A DNA stretch of 64,000 nucleotides from Flavivirga rizhaonensis (GCF_004791695.1 NZ_SRSO01000004.1:1-64000); one strand, 5' to 3'. Shown: positions 16,940 through 26,767, counted from the stretch's first letter. Notes: a model not told the origin generated them from the sequence alone. Made by a program: numbers and translations.

Positions 16940-19027
16940 TTATGAGTTTCTATAGGCGGGGAAAAAGTTTTCACAAAGACTCTTTTTAGCATCAACTTTT
17001 TTAATGAGTTTATTATATATTTTATCATTGACTATTTTTCTACCAGTATAATAAATAACATCTTGATCTTCAGGGAAAAAAGATTTTTTGTATTTGTATA
17101 AATTGTCATTATTTTCAATACCACCTCCTAAAACATAATTTTCTATTTCATTTTTTCTTGCCCATTTCATCACTTCTATTTTCAAGAAATCATTTGGTCT
17201 TGCATAAAAATAGTCATGTAATGTCCCTCCTAAAAATGAGTATATTGTTTTTTTAGATAATAAAAGTAGTTCTACAGATATGGCTAGATTATCTTTGTAA
17301 ACCATAGCTATAGCACATTTATTAATGTTTTCTTTAATAAATTTAATAAAATAGGTCAGCGGATAATGGTATTGTTTACTAGCATTATTTCTTTTCATTG
17401 TAGAAATATAAATACTATAAAACGTTTTTATTTTATCCTCGCATATTTCACCATTTTCAACCCTGAATTCTAAATTGTTTTTAATAGCTTTTCTATAATT
17501 ATTTCTAACTTTAGATTTAAAGTTTTTCCATTGTTCTTCTTCATTTAAGATTTTGCCTTGAACATTTGTTAATGTAGGTATGAGTTTTCCAGAATAGAAA
17601 TGGTGATTTCTATTAAGGCTAAATCGTATAAATTCTGAAATAACATTATTTTCTTTATACCAACTGTCTACATATTTCCAAAATTCTAATAATTTTTCTT
17701 TTTGCAAGCTATCATTATAAAAAGGACCACTGTACCCATATGGTGAGCAAACATCAAAATAAGACGTTAATTTGTCATTAACATAAACTTCTCTAAAATA
17801 AAAAGGCATAATAACGATAGGAATATCACTTTTGATAAATACAAAATATTTAAATCTATCATCTTGAAGGTGTAGATATGAATTTAATACTCGTGTTTTT
17901 GAATAAGGGTTGTCACATTCCAGTTTATCTATATAAGTATGATATAAACTTATATCCTCACTATCAATAACTTCGTTTACAATTAATTTAATTTCAGAAC
18001 TTTGATCACTTATTTTTAAAAGTCTATCACATTTTGAAAAAGTAATCCCTTTTTTATAGTTAATATTGTTAGATGCTTCCTGATTATTTTTACCATTAAG
18101 CCAATCTACATAAGTTGAAACGATGTTAGCCCCAGCTTCATGAGAAAATGGATAACCACCTCCAAATCTTGGGTTTAATTCTAAAACATATAATTCTTCA
18201 TTCACTAAAAAAACATCAGCATCCATGTTGCCAAGGTGTTTTAAGTTACTTCCAATTTTTTCTCCAAGACCTTCAAATGCATCACTAATTACAGATGAAG
18301 CTTTATCTGTTTCTCCAGAACGCATTGAAAGTTTTTCTTTTACAAAAGTTCCAAAATATTCCTTGTTAAAATTATTTACGATATCTAAACCATACTCTTT
18401 TCCGTCAAGTTTTTCTTGAATTAGTATGGCTTGCTCTATATCTTCGTCACTTGCTCTACTTAAAATAGATCTTCCTAATTTAATCTTCTGAAGCTTATAG
18501 GATAATTTAAGCTCATCAATTGTTTCGGGAAAATCTATTGCTATAGAACCACTTCCCCAACGAGGTTTTAAGACCAAAGGGAATTTTAATTTTTGATCGT
18601 TTATATCTTTAATAGCTTCATTTATATCAATATAAGTTTTAGGAGTATTTAACCCTAAATCTTTTATGAAATTATAAGTTTTCCATTTATCAAAACCTAT
18701 CGCTATGACATCTTTGTCTGAAACTAATACTCTTGCACCTTCCTTTTCTAATTCTTCCTTATTTCTTGATAGAATTGGAAGTTCTAAATCATTTAAGGAA
18801 ATAATAGCAGTAATACTATAAGTATTAATTATTTCCTTTAATTTAGGTATGTAGTTTTTATCATAAATATCGGGGACTTTTACTGCAATATCTGCATCAA
18901 TTAATGCTGGCGCCAAAACTTGATTATCAGCAGCTACAACATTCCCGTTTCCATTTAAAGCTTCTTTAAAATAATTAATAAGATAGTTTCGTCTACCTGC
19001 ACATGTGAAAAGTATGTTTTGCTCCAT
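16940..19027 (-). CDS. ATP-grasp ligase fused to a FemAB-like transferase
   Basis: 695-aa two-domain protein. Residues 1-330 are a CarB-like ATP-grasp ligase: nucleotide-binding KPRWGSGS (154-161), GKEYGLDI (209-216) and metal-binding LELNPRFGGG (E283, N285). Residues about 350-695 are a FemAB/GNAT-like domain with KVRNNYRKAIKNN and VLGGGIENNDNLYKYKKSF. ATP-grasp enzymes activate a carboxylate as acyl phosphate and join it to an amine. With a FemAB half, the protein could make two successive amide bonds. It follows a CapK-like ligase and precedes a stand-alone FemAB-like gene. Confidence 0.85.
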   Translation of the reverse strand: MEQNILFTCAGRRNYLINYFKEALNGNGNVVAADNQVLAPALIDADIAVKVPDIYDKNYIPKLKEIINTYSITAIISLNDLELPILSRNKEELEKEGARVLVSDKDVIAIGFDKWKTYNFIKDLGLNTPKTYIDINEAIKDINDQKLKFPLVLKPRWGSGSIAIDFPETIDELKLSYKLQKIKLGRSILSRASDEDIEQAILIQEKLDGKEYGLDIVNNFNKEYFGTFVKEKLSMRSGETDKASSVISDAFEGLGEKIGSNLKHLGNMDADVFLVNEELYVLELNPRFGGGYPFSHEAGANIVSTYVDWLNGKNNQEASNNINYKKGITFSKCDRLLKISDQSSEIKLIVNEVIDSEDISLYHTYIDKLECDNPYSKTRVLNSYLHLQDDRFKYFVFIKSDIPIVIMPFYFREVYVNDKLTSYFDVCSPYGYSGPFYNDSLQKEKLLEFWKYVDSWYKENNVISEFIRFSLNRNHHFYSGKLIPTLTNVQGKILNEEEQWKNFKSKVRNNYRKAIKNNLEFRVENGEICEDKIKTFYSIYISTMKRNNASKQYHYPLTYFIKFIKENINKCAIAMVYKDNLAISVELLLLSKKTIYSFLGGTLHDYFYARPNDFLKIEVMKWARKNEIENYVLGGGIENNDNLYKYKKSFFPEDQDVIYYTGRKIVNDKIYNKLIKKVDAKKSLCENFFPAYRNS

Positions 19028-19085
19028 CTTTATAATTTTCTATAACTTAGTTAAATAATACATTTAATTATTTTTTGTTTTAAGG

Positions 19086-20390
19086 TTAAGGTTTGTATAA
19101 ATTGATTATAGTCCTTCTTTTTCCAGAACTCAATAGAGGTATTTCATTAGTATACTCTAAAGAAACATTTGCATCAGAGCCTAAATAGGATTTAAAAAAG
19201 GCTATGAATTCTTCTTTTTTCGAGAAATTTGAATCACTATTGATTTTAAAAATATATTCACATTTATCCTTTTGTATAATTTGGAATTGATTTAATTCTG
19301 GATACTTATATAAATTTGCATGAATTATGAAAGGACTAACTACATCTCCTTTGGTATTATATAAGATATCTTTTTTTCTTCCTGTTACAACTTCGAAATT
19401 TGGAATTTTATCATTTTCGAAATTACAAAATTTACCCAAATCTCCAGTATCATATCTAATCATAGGAGTTGCCAGATTATATAAGTCTGTAACAACAATG
19501 CGGCCTAATTCATCAGGCTTGGCTGGCTTGTCTTCTTCAAGATCTAAAATTTCAATATGAAAGCTGGCCCAATTGATTGTATAAAATTTATCACCTATCA
19601 TTTGTTGTGACAAAATACCGTTTTCTTCATTTGAATATCTCGAAACGACTGGTGCATTAAAATAATACTCCATTTTTTCTCTTATGCTATCATAAAGAGC
19701 TTCTGATGTGGCAATAATAGATTTTACATTACAATCTATTGGTGCAGACTTTATTTTATCTAAATAATTACAGATTTTTTCAAAACCAGATGGATATCCA
19801 ACAAAACCTTTTGGTTGTTTATTGGATTTTATTTTAGTGATAAGCGCTGCTATATCTTTATCTAACAAATTTTCAACATCAATTTGAATTAAATTAAGCA
19901 TTGTTTTTACTAATAGACTCTTTTTATATTTCTTAGTCCATAATCTTACAAATAAAAGTTGATCTCCAATTGTATACCCAGCAGTTTTGGCATAAAACAT
20001 AACATCCGCCTTATTCCTGCGAGCCTTTCTTTTTGTTTGATATATTTCAAAAGGAATTCCGGTAGATCCACTACTGTTAACTTTAACTATGTTAGGAGAA
20101 TCTTTAGGTAATATATTTATTATGTCAAAGTTCTCCTTTATTATTAATTTATTAACAACTGGAAAGTCATCAAGGCTCTTATATGATTTATATTTATTAT
20201 AAAATTTGGAAGATTGAACAACTCTTTCTAACAAATCCTTTAAAATTGGAGCATTCCTTTTTTGAATTAAACTAAAAGATGAAATCTCAAGTGTATTAGC
20301 TATATCATTTATATCTTTTTTAAGATACCCTCCTTTTAGACTATCTAACAACCAAAAACCTTTACTTCTTACTTTATTTAATAAATTCAT
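19086..20390 (-). CDS. PaaK/CapK-like adenylate-forming ligase, copy 1
   Basis: 434-aa member of the ANL superfamily (phenylacetate-CoA ligase/CapK group). It shows the P-loop-like SSGSTGIPFEIY (about 107-118), YSNEENGI, and IRYDTGDLG, which holds the ribose-binding aspartate. These enzymes activate a carboxylate as acyl-AMP, sometimes onto CoA. Family members are common in capsule loci, where the substrate is unknown. It lies between an initiating sugar transferase and the ATP-grasp/FemAB fusion. A second copy is at 44582-45970. Confidence 0.85.
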   Translation of the reverse strand: MNLLNKVRSKGFWLLDSLKGGYLKKDINDIANTLEISSFSLIQKRNAPILKDLLERVVQSSKFYNKYKSYKSLDDFPVVNKLIIKENFDIINILPKDSPNIVKVNSSGSTGIPFEIYQTKRKARRNKADVMFYAKTAGYTIGDQLLFVRLWTKKYKKSLLVKTMLNLIQIDVENLLDKDIAALITKIKSNKQPKGFVGYPSGFEKICNYLDKIKSAPIDCNVKSIIATSEALYDSIREKMEYYFNAPVVSRYSNEENGILSQQMIGDKFYTINWASFHIEILDLEEDKPAKPDELGRIVVTDLYNLATPMIRYDTGDLGKFCNFENDKIPNFEVVTGRKKDILYNTKGDVVSPFIIHANLYKYPELNQFQIIQKDKCEYIFKINSDSNFSKKEEFIAFFKSYLGSDANVSLEYTNEIPLLSSGKRRTIINLYKP

Positions 20391-20425
20391 TTCGTTTAAA
20401 AATCGTATTGTGTATAAATGAAGGT

Positions 20426-21046
20426 TTATATTTTAGTTTTTCTTTCCATATCAAGATCAAGTATACCGGATTCCATTTCTGTAGCGACATCTTTTGATAA
20501 TAATACTTTCTCAATGGTTTTGAATATGATTTTAATATCTAGTAAAAAAGAAAGCTTTTCTACATACTCAACATCCTTTTGTAACCTTGAATTCCATCCA
20601 ATGGTATTTCTACCAGATATTTGCGCTAAACCTGTAATTCCGGGTTTAACAGAATGTCTAATACTTTCTTTTTTTGTATAATAAGGCAAATATTTTAAAT
20701 AGAGTGGGCGAGGACCAATTAAACTCATTTCTCCTTTTATGACATTAAATAATTGAGGAATTTCATCTAAAGATGTTTTTCTCAAAATACCACCAATTTT
20801 AGTGATTCTTTCATGGTCAGGCAAAAGGTTTCCATTAGAATCTTTCAAATCATTCATGGTTTTGAACTTAAATATTTTGAAAGCTTTACCTTCTTTTCCA
20901 GCCCTAACTTGATAGAAAAATGGAGAACTTTTATAATCAATTAATAACAATAAATATATTAGGAGAAATATTGGAAAAATTAGTATTGAACCAAACATTG
21001 CCAGTACAAAATCAATTAATCTTTTAAGAGCTAATTTATATAACAT
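20426..21046 (-). CDS. Initiating sugar transferase (PglC/WbaP C-terminal type), copy 1
   Basis: 206-aa monotopic phosphoglycosyl transferase that loads the first sugar-phosphate onto undecaprenyl phosphate at the inner membrane. It has the N-terminal membrane helix (about residues 12-34), FKIFKFKTMND, RKTSLDEIPQL with the catalytic Asp-Glu pair, SLIGPRPL and KPGITGLAQISGRN. The length is typical of the short PglC form. A second, clearly related copy lies three genes upstream at 22190-22810. Confidence 0.95.
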   Translation of the reverse strand: MLYKLALKRLIDFVLAMFGSILIFPIFLLIYLLLLIDYKSSPFFYQVRAGKEGKAFKIFKFKTMNDLKDSNGNLLPDHERITKIGGILRKTSLDEIPQLFNVIKGEMSLIGPRPLYLKYLPYYTKKESIRHSVKPGITGLAQISGRNTIGWNSRLQKDVEYVEKLSFLLDIKIIFKTIEKVLLSKDVATEMESGILDLDMERKTKI

Positions 21047-21069
21047 TTTTGTTTTTTTATAGTCTAAGG

Positions 21070-21942
21070 TTATTTTGCCAAATAGTTATAAATACCACCT
21101 GTGTACCAAAACAATATTTTGCCTTTAATAGCATTATTCTCAATATATTTTTTCATTCCATAAAATGCTTTGCCAGTATATGTGGTATCCAAAAAGATAT
21201 TATAATCAATTAAAGAATTACCAGATAATTTTTTAATATCATCATTATAAAATCCGTAGCCACCACATAAAAAAGAATCATCTACTTCTGTTTTTCCAAT
21301 TCCATTTGAAATTTTATAATTTTCAGATAATTCTTTTGCGAATTTAGAAACAACTTTTTCTGCATTATTTTTTGATCTTCCTACAGAAATACCAACAACT
21401 TTCGTTTTAAATTTAAATTTTGCAATACCAGCTAAAAGCCCTGCATGCGTTGAGCCAGTTCCGCTAGCTATAAATATGTAATCAGGAATGTAATCATATT
21501 CAATTAATTCTTGTATAACATCGATATATGCTTTTCCTCCTTCAAAAGTATGACCACCTCCATAAAGATAAAAAGGTTTTTTTTCTTGACTTTTATAGTT
21601 ATCAATAGCTTTATCCATATTACTAGAAATCTGGTCTATTTCAGAAAAAATAATTTTAGTGGGCGTATTTCGAATTATTTTTGCATTACCAGATTCAGTT
21701 AAAAATTTATCCTTATCTCCATGTAAAACAAGTGTACACTCTATATTATATTTATGACAATATAGAGCTGTTACTCTACAATGATTAGATTGAATGCCTC
21801 CAGTAGTTACAATAGCATTGTAATTTTCAGATTTTAATTTTTCATGGAGAGCCATCATTTTTCGAGCTTTATTTCCGCCTCCTAAAAAAGGATAGTTGTC
21901 ATCTCTAAAGATAGCAAGGTCTTCATTTATTTTTTGTATCAT
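21070..21942 (-). CDS. PLP-dependent enzyme (ACC deaminase/D-cysteine desulfhydrase-like)
   Basis: 290-aa fold-type II PLP enzyme. GGGNKARKM gives the PLP lysine (about K24) and TGGIQSNHCRV the substrate/phosphate-contacting SNH motif; ASGTGSTHAGL is the PLP phosphate-binding loop. Relatives split ACC, D-cysteine or similar amino acids, or catalyse beta-replacement. In this locus it may make or tailor an unusual amino acid for attachment to the glycan, by inference. The N-terminus is slightly short for the family. It has its own -7 box at 21986-21993. Confidence 0.82.
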   Translation of the reverse strand: MIQKINEDLAIFRDDNYPFLGGGNKARKMMALHEKLKSENYNAIVTTGGIQSNHCRVTALYCHKYNIECTLVLHGDKDKFLTESGNAKIIRNTPTKIIFSEIDQISSNMDKAIDNYKSQEKKPFYLYGGGHTFEGGKAYIDVIQELIEYDYIPDYIFIASGTGSTHAGLLAGIAKFKFKTKVVGISVGRSKNNAEKVVSKFAKELSENYKISNGIGKTEVDDSFLCGGYGFYNDDIKKLSGNSLIDYNIFLDTTYTGKAFYGMKKYIENNAIKGKILFWYTGGIYNYLAK

Positions 21943-22189
21943 AGGGTTGTACTAGTATGGAATTATAATACTTTTTGAGATTGTTCAAAAATAGTACTAT
22001 CTTTTATATTATCTTATTTTTGAATTGATTATACGTTCTTATTCATGTTTTTATCGATTACGTGGTTTATAATTTAAATGCTTTGTAATTATTTTACCAG
22101 TTTGAAAGTTTGAATCAATCGAAATACATACAATATAAGAGTATTAATTGAAATTATTAATACAATATAATGTGGGAATAATCTATATC
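21943..22189. other. Internal intergenic gap in the leftward train, with a promoter
   Basis: About 250 nt without a gene. The only feature I find is the minus-strand -7 box TATTTTTG at 21986-21993. No terminator hairpin or ORF is seen. Confidence 0.5.
21986..21993 (-). promoter_or_regulatory. Internal promoter -7 box before the PLP enzyme gene
   Basis: The minus strand reads TATTTTTG (TAnnTTTG), 43 nt before the ATG at 21942. It would allow the last five genes of the train to be transcribed independently. Confidence 0.5.
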
Positions 22190-22810
22190 TTATTTAAAAA
22201 TATCTTGTCTTTCTATGTTAAGTAAAGTTTCAACATTAGTATTGTCTATCGCTACATCTTTTGAACCTATTACTTTATATATTGTTTTAATTAATATATT
22301 CATATCCATTTTAAAAGATAAATGATCTACATAATCTGCATCTAATTTTAGTTTCGAATCCCAATTAATATTATTTCTACCATTAACTTGAGCAAGTCCA
22401 GTTATCCCTGGTTTTACAGTATGTCTCTTCTTTTCGTTTTGTTTATAAAAAGGCAAGTATTGAATCAATAAAGGTCTTGGGCCAATTAAAGACATATCAC
22501 CTTTTAAAATATTGATTAGTTGTGGTAATTCATCAATTGATGTTTTTCTTACTAATTTCCCTATGGAAGTTAAACGATAAGTATCTGGTAGTAATTTACC
22601 ATCTGCATCTTTTTTATCGTTCATAGTTTTAAATTTTATTATTTTAAAGTGCTTTTCATTTTTTCCAGGTCTAACTTGAAAAAAGAAAGGTTTGCCGTCA
22701 TTTGCAAAACAGAGAAGTAATGTTGTAATGAATATTATTGGTGATAGTAAAATAATAGCAATAATGGCAACTATATAATCAAAAAAAGGTTTTATTATAT
22801 TTTTATACAC
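22190..22810 (-). CDS. Initiating sugar transferase (PglC type), copy 2
   Basis: 206 aa, same length and layout as the copy at 20426-21046. An N-terminal membrane helix is followed by FKIIKFKTMND, RKTSIDELPQL (Asp-Glu pair), SLIGPRPLLIQY and KPGITGLAQVNGRN. The two differ at many positions, so this is not a very recent duplication. It directly follows the ACP gene (17 nt). Two initiating enzymes in one locus suggest either two lipid-linked products or exchange of the initiating sugar. Confidence 0.95.
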   Translation of the reverse strand: MYKNIIKPFFDYIVAIIAIILLSPIIFITTLLLCFANDGKPFFFQVRPGKNEKHFKIIKFKTMNDKKDADGKLLPDTYRLTSIGKLVRKTSIDELPQLINILKGDMSLIGPRPLLIQYLPFYKQNEKKRHTVKPGITGLAQVNGRNNINWDSKLKLDADYVDHLSFKMDMNILIKTIYKVIGSKDVAIDNTNVETLLNIERQDIFK

Positions 22811-22827
22811 GGAAGCTAAATTTAGTT

Positions 22828-23070
22828 TTAATCTGTACTTGATTTAATAGCATTTACTAAATCTCCAACATTTTCCATAGTCATTAAATCTAGTAATTTA
22901 AACTTAATATTAAATACTTTTTCAATCTCTTCAATAATTATCATGTGTGTTAAAGATCCCCATCCATCTACATCATTTGTATTTGTGCTTTCTGTTAGTT
23001 CAAAGTTATTGTGTTCTAAAACTTTAGAAAAAACGGGTTTAATTTTCTCATATATATCTTCTGTAGTCAT
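22828..23070 (-). CDS. Acyl/peptidyl carrier protein (DltC-like)
   Basis: 80-aa four-helix carrier protein. The phosphopantetheine attachment serine is S39 in DVDGWGSLTH. It lies 5 nt after the adenylation-enzyme gene, the standard DltA/DltC-type arrangement, so it probably carries the acid activated by that enzyme as a thioester. It needs a phosphopantetheinyl transferase, which is not encoded here. Confidence 0.9.
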   Translation of the reverse strand: MTTEDIYEKIKPVFSKVLEHNNFELTESTNTNDVDGWGSLTHMIIIEEIEKVFNIKFKLLDLMTMENVGDLVNAIKSSTD

Positions 23071-23075
23071 TTTTT

Positions 23076-24560
23076 TTATTTTAAATAAGTTCTTAATTGG
23101 TTTCTATCTATTTTACCGTTACTGTTATATGGGAGCTCTTTTATGAATTTTATATGTGCAGGAATCATGTAATCAGGCATTTTTTCTTTCATGTTTTCTA
23201 GGATTTCTGAAGTATCGAATACTTCAGACTCTATGGCTAATGCAAGTTCTGCATTTCCTAAATCATTAAGTATATCAATTGCCACCATGTTTACTTTTTT
23301 CACACATTTAGATTTAGCATGAAATTCTACTTCGGATAATTCTATTCTAAATCCTCTTATTTTTACTTGAAAATCTATTCTTCCTAAATAGATGTAATCA
23401 TTTTCGGAGTCTCTAAAGCATAAATCACCTGTCTTATAAAAGCGTAATGACTCTTCATTATACTCTTTAAAAAAGAAAGATGCTTTGTTTTTTTGTTCGT
23501 TTTTCCAATACCCAGGGGTAAGTTGATTACTTGACAAAGCTAATTCTCCAGATTTACCAATAGGAACCTCTTTATTATTTTTATCAATTATAATATAAGT
23601 TACTTCGTTTAAAGGGCGTCCAATAGAGATAACACCATTATGTGTTTTGTTTTCTTTGTTTAGTTTGTAATAGCTACTATAAATAGTGTTTTCAGTTGGG
23701 CCATAATAATTAAATGTTTTACTATTTGGGATGCATTTATTCCAATCTTGAATAATATCGTTGTATAAAACACCTCCACCAAAACTACAGTAACGTACTT
23801 GAGGTGCTTTTATTTCTTCAAAATATGGTCTGAGATAGTGTATTATAGATGGTACTAATGATAAAACGGTTAACTGATGAACCTTTATTAATTTATAGAT
23901 GTAAAAATATTTTATTGAATGTCGTGGAACTGTATATATACAAGCTCCTTCAAGTAAAGGAAAAATATAAGATACTACTGAAAAATCAAAGGTAAGCTCA
24001 AACATTTGTAAGCATCGATCGCTTGAGTTTAATTTAAACTCTCCATCAAAGTTTATGGCTTTAATAAATGCGTTTAAATTATTATAAGTAATGGGAACAC
24101 CTTTTGGGGTTCCTGTAGATCCAGACGTAAATAGTATGTAAGCTAAATCATTCTCTTTTATAGAATTAGCTTTGATATCTATGTTCTCATTATTTGTTTT
24201 TGAAGGAAATAAAAGTGTAAAACCATGAAAACTTGCTTTTTCAGTAGAATCAAAAATATAATTTGTCTCTAAAGATTTTAAAATAGTTTCATTCCTATCC
24301 TGGGGGTGTTCTGGATTAATTGGTACATAGGCTTTTCCTTCTAACCAAAATGCTATTATAGCAGCATAAGTTTTTATATCATCATTTGCAATTAAGCCAA
24401 TTAGTTTCTCCGAAGTATTTAATGTTTGATTAATAGTAATCCTTATTTTAGATATTTCGATTGCTAAATCTTTATATGTGAAAAAAGTATCATCAATAAA
24501 AAATGCATTTTTATTGTAATGCTTTTCAATAGACTCTTGTAAATTATCTATATAGTTCAT
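23076..24560 (-). CDS. Amino-acid adenylation enzyme (DltA-like)
   Basis: 494-aa stand-alone A-domain that activates a carboxylic acid, usually an amino acid, as AMP ester and loads it on a carrier protein. It shows A3 YILFTSGSTGTPKG, YYGPTENTIYSS, A7 FYKTGDLCF, A8 GRIDFQVKIRGFRIELSEVE and A10 NSNGKIDRNQL with the catalytic lysine. Length and motifs fit the DltA/NRPS A-domain group. The ACP follows at once. The substrate cannot be read from the sequence by eye. Confidence 0.92.
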   Translation of the reverse strand: MNYIDNLQESIEKHYNKNAFFIDDTFFTYKDLAIEISKIRITINQTLNTSEKLIGLIANDDIKTYAAIIAFWLEGKAYVPINPEHPQDRNETILKSLETNYIFDSTEKASFHGFTLLFPSKTNNENIDIKANSIKENDLAYILFTSGSTGTPKGVPITYNNLNAFIKAINFDGEFKLNSSDRCLQMFELTFDFSVVSYIFPLLEGACIYTVPRHSIKYFYIYKLIKVHQLTVLSLVPSIIHYLRPYFEEIKAPQVRYCSFGGGVLYNDIIQDWNKCIPNSKTFNYYGPTENTIYSSYYKLNKENKTHNGVISIGRPLNEVTYIIIDKNNKEVPIGKSGELALSSNQLTPGYWKNEQKNKASFFFKEYNEESLRFYKTGDLCFRDSENDYIYLGRIDFQVKIRGFRIELSEVEFHAKSKCVKKVNMVAIDILNDLGNAELALAIESEVFDTSEILENMKEKMPDYMIPAHIKFIKELPYNSNGKIDRNQLRTYLK

Positions 24561-24574
24561 GTTTATTATATAGT

Positions 24575-25672
24575 TTAGTAAAAATGCCCATCCCTGTTTA
24601 ACATTTTTAAATTGTCATAATCAAATTTAGTATCGTTATGCACAAGTCCTTTTTTTAATACTTTATGATTAAAGATAGAAAAATATCGTTTATTTATATT
24701 ATTTGATAGTTTAGTATCATCAGTAAAAATAAAATTTCTTTTAGACTTTATGAAGTTTTCAATGAGCGCATCTACACACAGATTGTAGTTGATTTCGTCC
24801 TCTACTAAGAAATATTTTACATTAAATTCATTATAATTTATGATGTAAGATACAAAGCCTATAATTTTATTATCTAGTATGATTTTTAAATTATGAATAT
24901 GGATATTATTACTTATTCCAGTTTGTAAGTTTTTATAAGGGGTTTTTATGCTTATGGGAGTTTGTAAATATTGATTATTGTTTATTTGCCAATCGATATA
25001 ATCTCTAGTTTTAAAAATTAAATCGTTTTTACATAATGGCTCTATAAAATTCCAAGTATCATTGTCTAATTGATTAACAAAATCATATTTAATATTTACT
25101 GTTCTTTTGCCTAATTTATATTTATTTATTAATCGAATAACTTTACTTATTAAAGAGTCAAACATATCTATAGCAAATTTTATAGATTTTAAGAATTTGA
25201 ACTTTCCGATTAACATTGATGAATCTAAGCTAAAAAAAATAGTATGTCTATATCTAGACGCTATTAAAGTAAATGGTTGTTTATCATAAAATTCTTGTAA
25301 ATTTTCAGTATATCCTTTTATGAGAACTTGTTTACCTGCTAACTTAATGGCTTCATTGTAAACATATGTACCGAGTACCGTGTCTTTATATTTTTCTATT
25401 ACCCACCAATCTATCATCCAATAGGCTTTTTTGCTTATATTGTCATGAGTGTTAATTAAATCTGGTATCATGTAAACAAAAGAAACCATTTTTTTACCTT
25501 CAAAAGCAATAACTCCACAGTAATCATCTTCTTGAATTCTATTATTTGATACTAGCCAATGGGCCTTACTTTTGGGCATTGGTGCCAAGTCTTCCTTCCA
25601 ATAAATATTCTTTTCAATACTATCTCGTAGATTTTTCTTTGTTATTCCAATTACTTTTAGGTCTTCACTCAT
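24575..25672 (-). CDS. GNAT-like N-acyltransferase
   Basis: 365-aa protein that I read as a GNAT-fold acyltransferase of a type different from the tandem array. The acetyl-CoA-type core is suggested by CGVIAFEGKKMVSFVYMIPD and WVIEKYKDTVLGTYVYNEAIK (in short: Y..TVLGT.VYNEA), a GNAT motif-A-like stretch near residues 95-115. It is the gene just upstream of the adenylation enzyme/ACP pair, so it may use the ACP-bound group as donor. That is inference. The C-terminal half is unassigned. Confidence 0.6.
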   Translation of the reverse strand: MSEDLKVIGITKKNLRDSIEKNIYWKEDLAPMPKSKAHWLVSNNRIQEDDYCGVIAFEGKKMVSFVYMIPDLINTHDNISKKAYWMIDWWVIEKYKDTVLGTYVYNEAIKLAGKQVLIKGYTENLQEFYDKQPFTLIASRYRHTIFFSLDSSMLIGKFKFLKSIKFAIDMFDSLISKVIRLINKYKLGKRTVNIKYDFVNQLDNDTWNFIEPLCKNDLIFKTRDYIDWQINNNQYLQTPISIKTPYKNLQTGISNNIHIHNLKIILDNKIIGFVSYIINYNEFNVKYFLVEDEINYNLCVDALIENFIKSKRNFIFTDDTKLSNNINKRYFSIFNHKVLKKGLVHNDTKFDYDNLKMLNRDGHFY

Positions 25673-25723
25673 AATTAAAATTAGTTTTACGATATGGTAT
25701 TGTATTTTAAACCCAACTTCTTA

Positions 25724-26767
25724 TTAATTTTCTATCTCCTTTAAGATTTCTTTGACTAATGGGTGTTTGCAGTAGCCTTTGTATGCTATATCTGAGCCGT
25801 GTAAACCAGGATTATGATTACCCTCGACTATTGTAGGTCCAGATTCAGAAACAGCAATATCTCATCCAATAATTCTATTAGGAAAATATGATGTTGCTAA
25901 TTTAACTAATTCGCAAGATTCTTTATAATAAGGAATTATAAAACCTTCTAATTCAATATTGGTGTTAGGATGTTTGGTGAAAGTTTTTCCTCCTTTGGTT
26001 ATCTCTTGTCTTGCTACGCCTTCTAAAGTGCCTGTATCATGATTTACTGAAATAAAAAAACCTCCAGATCCCGTATTGTCTGTAATTTTATCCCCTACAC
26101 CAAATCGCATAAAAGATGACAAGACATGTATTTCATTTAATTTGTTTATATAGGTAACTATTCGTATTGTATTTATAGAACTAGAGTATATGGAATTAAT
26201 CTTGTGATGTTGATTTATATATTCTTGATGAATATAACTATTGTTAAATAATGCGTGAGCACATTCATCTATTTGATTGTTAATTGTTTCTTGCTTTAAT
26301 AAAATACAGCCTTTACCAGAAATGCCATCTATAGGTTTTAAAAAGATAGTATGTGTTTTATTTGCTGCAAATATTTTTTGAAAGAAATTAACCAGCTCTT
26401 TTTTATTTGAGACTAAGGAATTTTTCTTATTTAAGAAAAAACTATTTTTATGGTTATATCCTAAAAGTTTAGGAGTAGTAATTTTATATTGCTCACACAT
26501 TATGCTGAAAATCAATTTATTTTCTAGTAAAGTTGTAATTACAGGAAATACTAGTTTTTTAGAAAGCAAAATATTATTAAATTCTTTGAATGATAAGTAG
26601 GACTTTATATCTGTAACACCCTTTCTATATAAGTATTTTCTAAAATAATCAGTAGGGAGTACTTTTTTATATGAAGAAAATTGAATTATCTCTTTAATAA
26701 TTGTAAACCAATTTTTCTTGTCTTCATCAGAAAAAAACACGCTAAAATGCTTAAGTCTTGAAATCAT
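25724..26767 (-). pseudogene. Sugar-transfer-type ATP-grasp gene with in-frame TGA
   Basis: The frame runs MISRLKHFSVFFSDEDKK... to an in-frame TGA at 25862-25864, giving 301 aa. The same frame then continues for 45 codons to TAA at 25724-25726 (DIAVSESGPTIVEGNHNP...). Read through, it has exactly the length of its neighbour at 26846-27889 (347 codons), where the matching codon is TGG in RIIGWDIA. So this is a single G-to-A nonsense mutation. The lost tail contains EGNHNP, the Glu-x-Asn metal-binding site of ATP-grasp enzymes, so the 301-aa product should be inactive. The high similarity after the stop points to a recent event or a sequencing error. Confidence 0.9.

Noticed and set aside
25862..25864. 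TGA as selenocysteine or reassigned tryptophan
   Set aside because: The paralogue has TGG at this place, other genes of the window use TGA as stop (for example nth), and I see no selenocysteine insertion element. A nonsense mutation is simpler.
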